Below are positions 58,301 to 64,000 of a stretch of DNA of 64,000 bases, one piece after another. Under the pieces are notes generated by a model. It did not search any database. It saw only the letters and a program-made list of their open reading frames with translations, and was not told the DNA's origin. The stretch's first letter is position 1; each line of letters opens with the position of its first letter. The DNA comes from Azolla pinnata (lineage: Eukaryota; Streptophyta; Polypodiopsida; Salviniales; Salviniaceae), in the NCBI GenBank assembly GCA_037176905.1, contig JBBBWG010016445.1:1-64000 (forward strand), read 5' to 3'. A program made the position numbers and the translations under genes.

Positions 58301-61300
58301 TCAGAGTTTTAACTGACAAGGACTACACACTTAAAAGATGAAATTATATCAGAGCAAAAAACCAAGTTTAATACACTTTTCAAATTATATCAGAGTTAAC
58401 CATGCTGAGGTGTATTCTTACTGCTTTGGAGGTTTCGCCGCTTCTTCGTGACGAATAAGATCTGTATACAAGCCATTCGCACCAAGCAGAAGCTCGTGTG
58501 TTCCGAGTTCAATAAGCTGACCTTCGTCTAAGACGGCAATCATATCTGCACTCCGAACAACTGACAGACGCCGAGCAATCACAATGGTGGTTCGCCCCAG
58601 CATTAACAAATCCAATGCTTCTTGTACAACTTGTTCTGCCTCGATGTCAAGAGCACCTGTAGCCCCATCTAATAATAAAATGCATGGGTTTTTTAGCACT
58701 GCCCTAGCAATTGCTAGTTTCAGGTTCTGATCATCAGACAAACGAATGACTGACCCACCAACCTACACAACACAGAATAGAATCAATCAAAAGAAGTTGC
58801 TCTTATGTTCGGCATAAAGATAGTTCTAGTAGTGATGTCTTTGAGATGTATATTACTTGTGTATCATATGCTTCTGGAAGGGAGCTGATAAATGCATGCG
58901 CATGAGCAATTTTCGCTGCCTCCTCAATCTCATCCATAGTAGCAGATCGGCCATACAGAATATTCTCTTTAATACTTGAGGCAAAAAGGGCAGGCTCTTG
59001 GCTTACTAGGCCAATTTGACTCCGAAGCCATTCCACCTTCAGATGCTTGATATTTTCACCATCCAACAAAACTTCACCTAATTTGAGAACACTCTTCATT
59101 AGATTCATTATCCTCAACAAAAGTATCAGAACCGCAAGGTAATCGCACAAACTAAGGAAAGCACCTAGTGTTGGATCATAAAAGCGCTGCAAAAGAGGAA
59201 TAATGCTGCTTTTGCCAGACCCATCACGACCAACTAGGGCAACTGTCTTTCTAGCAGGAATGTTGAGAAAGAAACCACTGAGTATGGGTATATCAGGGCG
59301 AGATGGGTAACTGAAGTAGACATTTCGAAACTCAAGGTTTCCTTGGACATTAATCAGAGTCTTCCCATCCTCATTGTTATCAAAAGATGATCGGCTAATC
59401 ATGTCAAAGAGTCTATGGGCTGCAATTCTTCCTTGCTCAAATGCATAGAAATTTGTTGCTGCCTGATTCAAGCCCCTTGAAATAATAACAGCACATTTTT
59501 AGAAATCCACCGGGTTTCCACAATACTTCAAATATTTTAGCATGAGAAAATAAAGTAGGCACAGAAAATTTCTTACAAGCCACTTAGAATTATCGAGAAT
59601 AATGCTGTCACTACATCACCACCATTTACAGCTCCTCTTAACACAAGATACCGCCCAAACCACATCTGCAAGGCACATGAACAGATAGCAAGACCGTATG
59701 TAAAACCTAAACCAAGTCCTTGTACCAAACTAATCTGGACGCCATAGCGCAATGTCACTTGAAGAGCATTAGCATATGAGTATTTTGCAAGTGTCTCATT
59801 CGCAAAAGCATAGAGAGTCCGAATATACGCGATTGCCTGCATTTTCAGCATCATATGTCACATATGGCTTTACAGAATCAAAAAGCCAATCAACCCACTC
59901 CAGATCATGTAGGCACACGTTCAAATACCTGTTCAGCTATTGTTGCTGCTTCAGCATATGCATCTTGAATATCTTCAGCAAGTTTGTGCAGAAAGATATT
60001 TGAAATGCCACCAGCAGCAACAATGAATGGCCCCGTTCCTAGAGTGACAAGAGAAATTTGCCAACTGCCAATAAATCCCACAACAAGGCCTCCTAGGAAA
60101 GTTGCCATATTGTGGATATAATTTCCCACCTGCTTCATGTAGTGGAATCTTTTTAGCCATATCTCAGTATGGACATATTATTGAAGAAATCAAAACAATA
60201 GACTATGGACAGTACTCCACGAAATTAATCCATAAATGGTAAAACAAGTGTACCTTCTCACTCAAGGTAAATTGTATGAGGATGACATCATTCAGAACCT
60301 GGCTAACAATATCTCCATTATTTCCATAAGTATCAAAAAAACCCATATCCTGGTTAAACAACACCCGGACATAACTAGAACGTATACGTGCTGTTTGCCT
60401 TTCACCAGTATAGATCCAGCATGACACCTCTGTTATTTAAGAATAGTTCAAACGAGCCATTTTTAATATCATAAGGAGAACGGAATATTTAGTTATATAG
60501 AGCTCTGCATTCTTACCAATCCATCCTGCAATTAGGGCACTTCCAGCAACATACAGTATGGAAAGACAATGCTGCAAAATCCCACAAAGATCAGAGTAAG
60601 ACCTTATATTTCAAGGCCATGGAGTAAATATATTGGAAAATATGAAGGATATGCAAACATAGTCAACTTAACATAGAGGACTAGCTTGCTCCATACATAG
60701 CTTACACAATATGTCCTTACAACTGCACTAGCTAACACACACATGAGCAGTACAGACCATGTCAAATTCATAATGCAAATGAGCTTTATCAGCCATGCAA
60801 TAGCTCTCTAATATCAATAACTAATGATAGATAGGGGAACTCCAATAAATAGAGATCAACACATATACAGGCCATCATGAATTCATTATGCAATTGAGTT
60901 TTATCAGCAACCCAACGAAATTTTGCCTAATGAAACTGTATACACAGCATTGTATTCTAATCGCTAATAATAGAGATGTGGGGAACGACACATAAAAGAG
61001 AATTACATACACACCTTCATGAATTCTTTATACAGCTCAGATTCTGAACTTGAGGACCCAAACATATTGATGATCTGTCCAAAGAAGTAGAGATAGATGG
61101 GGAGGGCAGCCCCATGGGCTGCAGCTGCAATAGATGCGATGATCATCAAAAACCAATCAAAAGGGTTTGCATATGCAAATAATCTGAAGAACGGGACAGC
61201 TTCTGGAGGTGGCTCTATCTCATCAATTTCTTCCATGGGTGCATCCTCTTCAACAGGAACAGCATCATTTCCTACATCCAGGTATGGAGACGGAGACTCT

Positions 61301-61383
61301 GGAGGCTCTGATACTTCTGATACAGGTGTTAATGGCTGAACATGGGGTGGTGACCATCCGAACAAACCCCTTGGTAACATCAT
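55303..61383 (-). CDS. full-size ABC transporter of the ABCB6/ABCB20 type
   Basis: Eleven exons on the minus strand: 61383-61015, 60571-60517, 60429-60254, 60129-59929, 59836-59577, 59475-59165, 59077-58857, 58762-58422, 57987-57146, 56971-56730 and 56532-55303. They join in frame to 1415 aa, against about 1408 for Arabidopsis ABCB20. The order is TMD1, NBD1, a long linker, TMD2, NBD2. Diagnostic stretches are RGLFGWSPPHVQPLTPVSEV at the start, FFDTYGNNGDIVSQVL, ISNIFLHKLAEDIQDAYAEA, the linker ESPVSPLLTSDPKNERSHSK, and FATFALVEPFGLAPYILKRR. NBD1 has Walker A GRDGSGKS (436-443), a degenerate signature LSDDQ (539-543), Walker B ILLLDG with Gly564 in place of the catalytic Glu, and Arg595 at the H-loop. 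NBD2 is canonical: GASGSGKST, LTSGQKQR, LLLDEASSA and IAHRLA. Arabidopsis relatives are plasma-membrane exporters linked to auxin and brassinosteroid; the substrate here is inferred only by homology. An in-frame 87-bp intron (59164-59078) splits NBD1. Confidence 0.94.
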
Positions 61384-63340
61384 TTTCCTAGTTCGTTTTT
61401 TTTCTTCTTCCTTGAATGGAATGAGCTCACAGATAAATCATCTTGGAAAAGGAAAAAAAAATGCACCTCCTCGGTGATCAGGAAGAAAATCTTGAACTGT
61501 GAGTAACCTTAACAAGCAGAAATTCCAACATCTAAGAGATGATTCACAATTGCTCTGCTCCGGTTCTCAAATTGCTGTGAATGATTGAGCAATCAATACA
61601 CATGCATGCCTGGCTGAAGAATTCCATCCTGAACGAGAAACCATGCATGCCTTGCTGAAGAATTCCCTCCTGAAGGAAAAACCATGCACGCCTTCTCAAG
61701 ATTTTCCACTGTAAGAGCTCAGTTAAACCAATGTGCAAATACAAAGGCCTTTCCTAGACTTTAACAGTTTCTTTGTGATCAACCATGAAGAGCTCAAGAT
61801 TTTGCTGTCCAAAGGCAAATCTTTCAGAAGAATCTGTTGCCTAGTACTGAAGCTTCATAAAGAACGATGACTATAGGTTTCAACAGCTTTTTGAGACATG
61901 ACAAAATCCCTGCTTTCACAGTCTTGAAAAGCCTTTCAGAGTATGTCATGGATTGCACAGCATAGAACACTGCAAGAAAAATATATATTTTTTGGGGGCC
62001 CAGCAATCCCTCAGAGAAAGTTCCTGTCAGAAACCTTGCTTATATATTCAGCAAGATGTGGAATAAGCTGTGATGAAACATTGCTCGAGTCATAGACTCT
62101 CTGACCTTTCGAGGAATTCCAAATAGCAGAAGGAATATCCTGTGCAAAGGAAATCCGAAGTTTGATCGATAAGCTTTTTCAAATCCAGCTCAGAGAATGT
62201 TTCCTTTCAGAAAAGAAGCATGCGGAGACCATAGCTTAATATGATAATAGCAGTTTGGCAGCTTCTACAAAATAGCAAGGGAACTCCTCCTCGGAGAATC
62301 AATGGCTTTTTTAGAGACACAACATTGTGTCTTTTTCATCTGAACGTTTTCTTCTTCAGAGATGCGAGGATTCTCTCTCAGTGGAAATGTCTTGATCTTA
62401 AAAGTTAAGATACTGTGTAAGAAGGAAAGACTTTAGATGCTTCTAGAAGCAAATGAAAGCAATGGAGACCTCGTGCTTGAAAGTCTGATAGCCTTTGCAT
62501 CTATACATCATCTCCGTACATGAAGGGAATGTGTAGAAGAACTGCTCAGGAAAATACAGTCTTGTCGACCAGTTTCTCTGCTAAAGAACTTCTGAATGCA
62601 GATATGCGTTAGACTCATCTGACACGGTTTGGGCAGTGCTCTTTTCCTGTGTGAGATCTTCTCCCGAGGCGGAGGTTTCACGGCGTCTTGGCAAAGAAAT
62701 CACACGAGAACCAGAGCAGGAAAGGAAGAGGAAAGCCCGTCAAGAAAATGGTTGGGCTCAGAAAGATAGCAGGCGCCATACCCTTGAAGACTAAGCTCCC
62801 ATCCAGCAAGGAAGAGAGTGTTGTAGCTTGAAGTCTTTTTTCTTTCTTTTCAACAGAAGATTGTCACTTCTTTCTGCATCCCTCTCTTCTTCGTCCAGCT
62901 CCCATGTGTACCAAGGGAGACAGTGTGATGGTTTACAATCCTCTTCTTTCTTTCGAGCAGAAAGGCATCGTTTCCTTGAGCACTCCTCTCCACTTCTCCT
63001 CCTTTTCCTTCTTCTTTCTCTCCTTCGCCCCCTTCTCCTTTCTTCCCCTCTTTCTTGCTCCAAGAAGACGGACAGTACTAGCTACACCTTCTTGTCAGAA
63101 GCATCCGGCTACCCCTCTCTCCGTCTCCACTTCTCCCCTGCTTCGATGAACCGTCTATCTTGCTGCATCTCGCGGCGCCGTCACTGCGCGGAGCAGCGCG
63201 AAGGAAAGGAAAGCGTCTTGAATCGGCGAAGACGAAGAAGAGGGCAAGGAGCTTGAGCTGGACTAGGAGGGAGCGGAGGAAGAAGAAGAAGAAGAAGAGC
63301 TCGAAATGTGAGGATTTCCCTGAGGAATTAGGGTTTCAGA
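61384..63340 (-). promoter_or_regulatory. upstream and leader region of the ABCB gene
   Basis: No protein gene is supported in these 2 kb. A GC-richer block at about 62780-63340 (minus strand) has a candidate donor (CTTCAAGG/GTATGG near 62781) and could be an untranslated first exon with a leader intron of about 1.4 kb. A telo-box-like TTAGGGTTT lies at 63328-63336. A (GAA)n run is at 63277-63298. Confidence 0.35.
61605..61695. repeat. about 44-bp short duplication upstream of the ABCB gene
   Basis: GCTGAAGAATTCC with flanking ATGCATGCC and CCTGAAnGA occurs twice (near 61613 and 61654), and a third partial CATGCACGCC follows at about 61684. It is a small local duplication. Confidence 0.7.
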
Positions 63341-63387
63341 GGCGGGGTTTCCGCCATAGCCAGCCGCCTGTGTTTTCCTGCAGACAA

Positions 63388-63440
63388 CAGTCGTCGTCTT
63401 CGTCGTCGTCGTCGTCGTCTTCGCCGTCGTCGTCTTTTTG
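63388..63440. repeat. GTC trinucleotide microsatellite
   Basis: GTCGTCTTCGTCGTCGTC-type repeat of about 50 bp, followed by T-rich DNA (63480-63620). It is non-coding simple sequence; frames through it give Ser- or Thr-rich artefacts. Confidence 0.88.
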
Positions 63441-63651
63441 AGAAGGGAAATGAAAAGCATGAGATTCAAGTTATGAAACGCTTTTTTTGGGGGATTTTGC
63501 TTTTGTTTTGTTTTTCCTTGTTTTTTTGTTTTTTTGTTTTTTTTTGTTTCAATTTCGTCTTTTCAATTTCTGGGGCTTTTATTTTAAATTTCCGGTTTCT
63601 CGTCTTTCTTTTTTTTGTATATTATACTAAAATCCAAAAACCACAGGCTGA

Positions 63652-64000
63652 TGTGAAAACGGCCACGCACATGCACATGCAAATGTATGCGTACGTGCGC
63701 ATGCACACATACATGTGTCTGCCCCCCATGCATGTTACATGCGCATGCCCATGCATGGATGTGCATGCGGTGTACGCCGTATGTGCGTGTGCGCGTGCGT
63801 GCGCATGCGTCCGTGCATGTGTCTGCATGTATGTACATGTGCATGTGTGCATGTGCATGGGTGCATAGACACATGTATGCACGCTTCGGATGCGTATGTG
63901 CATGTGCATGCGCTTCTATGCCCCTCACGCACATGCATGTGTGTCGGTTTTTAGTGCATGCGCATGCATGCGTGCATGTGCGTCTGTGCACATGCATGCG
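63652..64000. repeat. CATG/TGCA-rich microsatellite running off the window end
   Basis: ACATGCACATGCA, GTGCGTGCGCATGC and TGCATGTGCATG units fill the last 350 bp. The composition is the same as the array at 42.5-43.4 kb, and the array is cut by the window edge. Confidence 0.9.

Noticed and set aside
1-64000. CRISPR arrays, operons, phage or bacterial defence systems
   Set aside because: Spliced plant genes throughout; the tandem repeats seen are satellites without spacer-repeat regularity of CRISPR type.
1-64000. tRNA, rRNA or snRNA genes
   Set aside because: No cloverleaf-compatible A and B boxes or rRNA segments were recognised by eye; a covariance-model scan would be needed to exclude small RNAs.

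Overview
This is nuclear DNA from a land plant. The evidence is plant-type telomere-like (TTTAGGG/CCCTAAA) tracts, a long intronless PLS-class PPR gene, and many-exon genes whose products match plant PEX12, MON1/SAND, holocarboxylase synthetase (HCS1), ZIF-like MFS carriers and the ABCB6/ABCB20 transporters. Medium-sized introns, abundant microsatellites and the style of the PPR protein make me lean to a fern or other spore-bearing lineage, but that is a guess.

Layout: (1) 3.3-6.5 kb, minus strand: a three-exon DUF3527-type protein whose leader is split by an intron to about 7.07 kb. (2) 7.9-10.0 kb: telomere-like sequence, a telomere-derived minisatellite and a CCAAT-type satellite. (3) 10.9-15.0 kb, plus: PEX12, ten coding exons. 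(4) 17.5-20.2 kb, plus: a GT34 glycosyltransferase with repeat expansions, ending inside telomere-like DNA. (5) 22.1-24.2 kb, minus: an intronless PPR gene. (6) 25.0-26.1 kb: a decayed Ty1/copia remnant. (7) 28.1-34.5 kb, plus: MON1, 14 coding exons. (8) 38.4-41.8 kb, plus: HCS1, ten coding exons. (9) 42.5-43.4 kb: a large CATG/TG-rich microsatellite. (10) 43.8-45.0 kb, plus: a two-exon AT-hook protein. (11) 46.8-53.2 kb, minus: a ZIF-like MFS transporter, 17 exons, with a seven-copy G-box array just upstream. (12) 55.3-61.4 kb, minus: an ABCB20-like full-size ABC transporter, 11 exons. (13) 61.4-64.0 kb: its leader/promoter region and another CATG-rich repeat running off the window end.

The genes do not form a pathway. 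They are ordinary housekeeping functions: peroxisomal import, late-endosome Rab7 activation, biotinylation, cell-wall glycosylation, metal or organic-acid transport, hormone or lipid export and organelle RNA processing. I assembled exons by hand from reading frames, GT-AG sites, phase and remembered protein families. All multi-exon models keep frame from first to last exon, and predicted lengths are close to the families (PEX12 382 aa, MON1 680 aa, HCS1 347 aa, ZIFL 507 aa, ABCB 1415 aa).

I see no clear undescribed system. The items most worth a second look are the ABCB nucleotide-binding domain 1 with a Gly in place of the catalytic Glu, an in-frame 87-bp intron in that gene, the G-box array upstream of the ZIF-like gene, the palindromic repeat expansion inside the GT34 catalytic domain and its telomere-repeat-encoded tail, a Lys in the HCS1 biotin loop, and a perfect hairpin flanked by direct repeats near the ZIF-like gene's 3' end.
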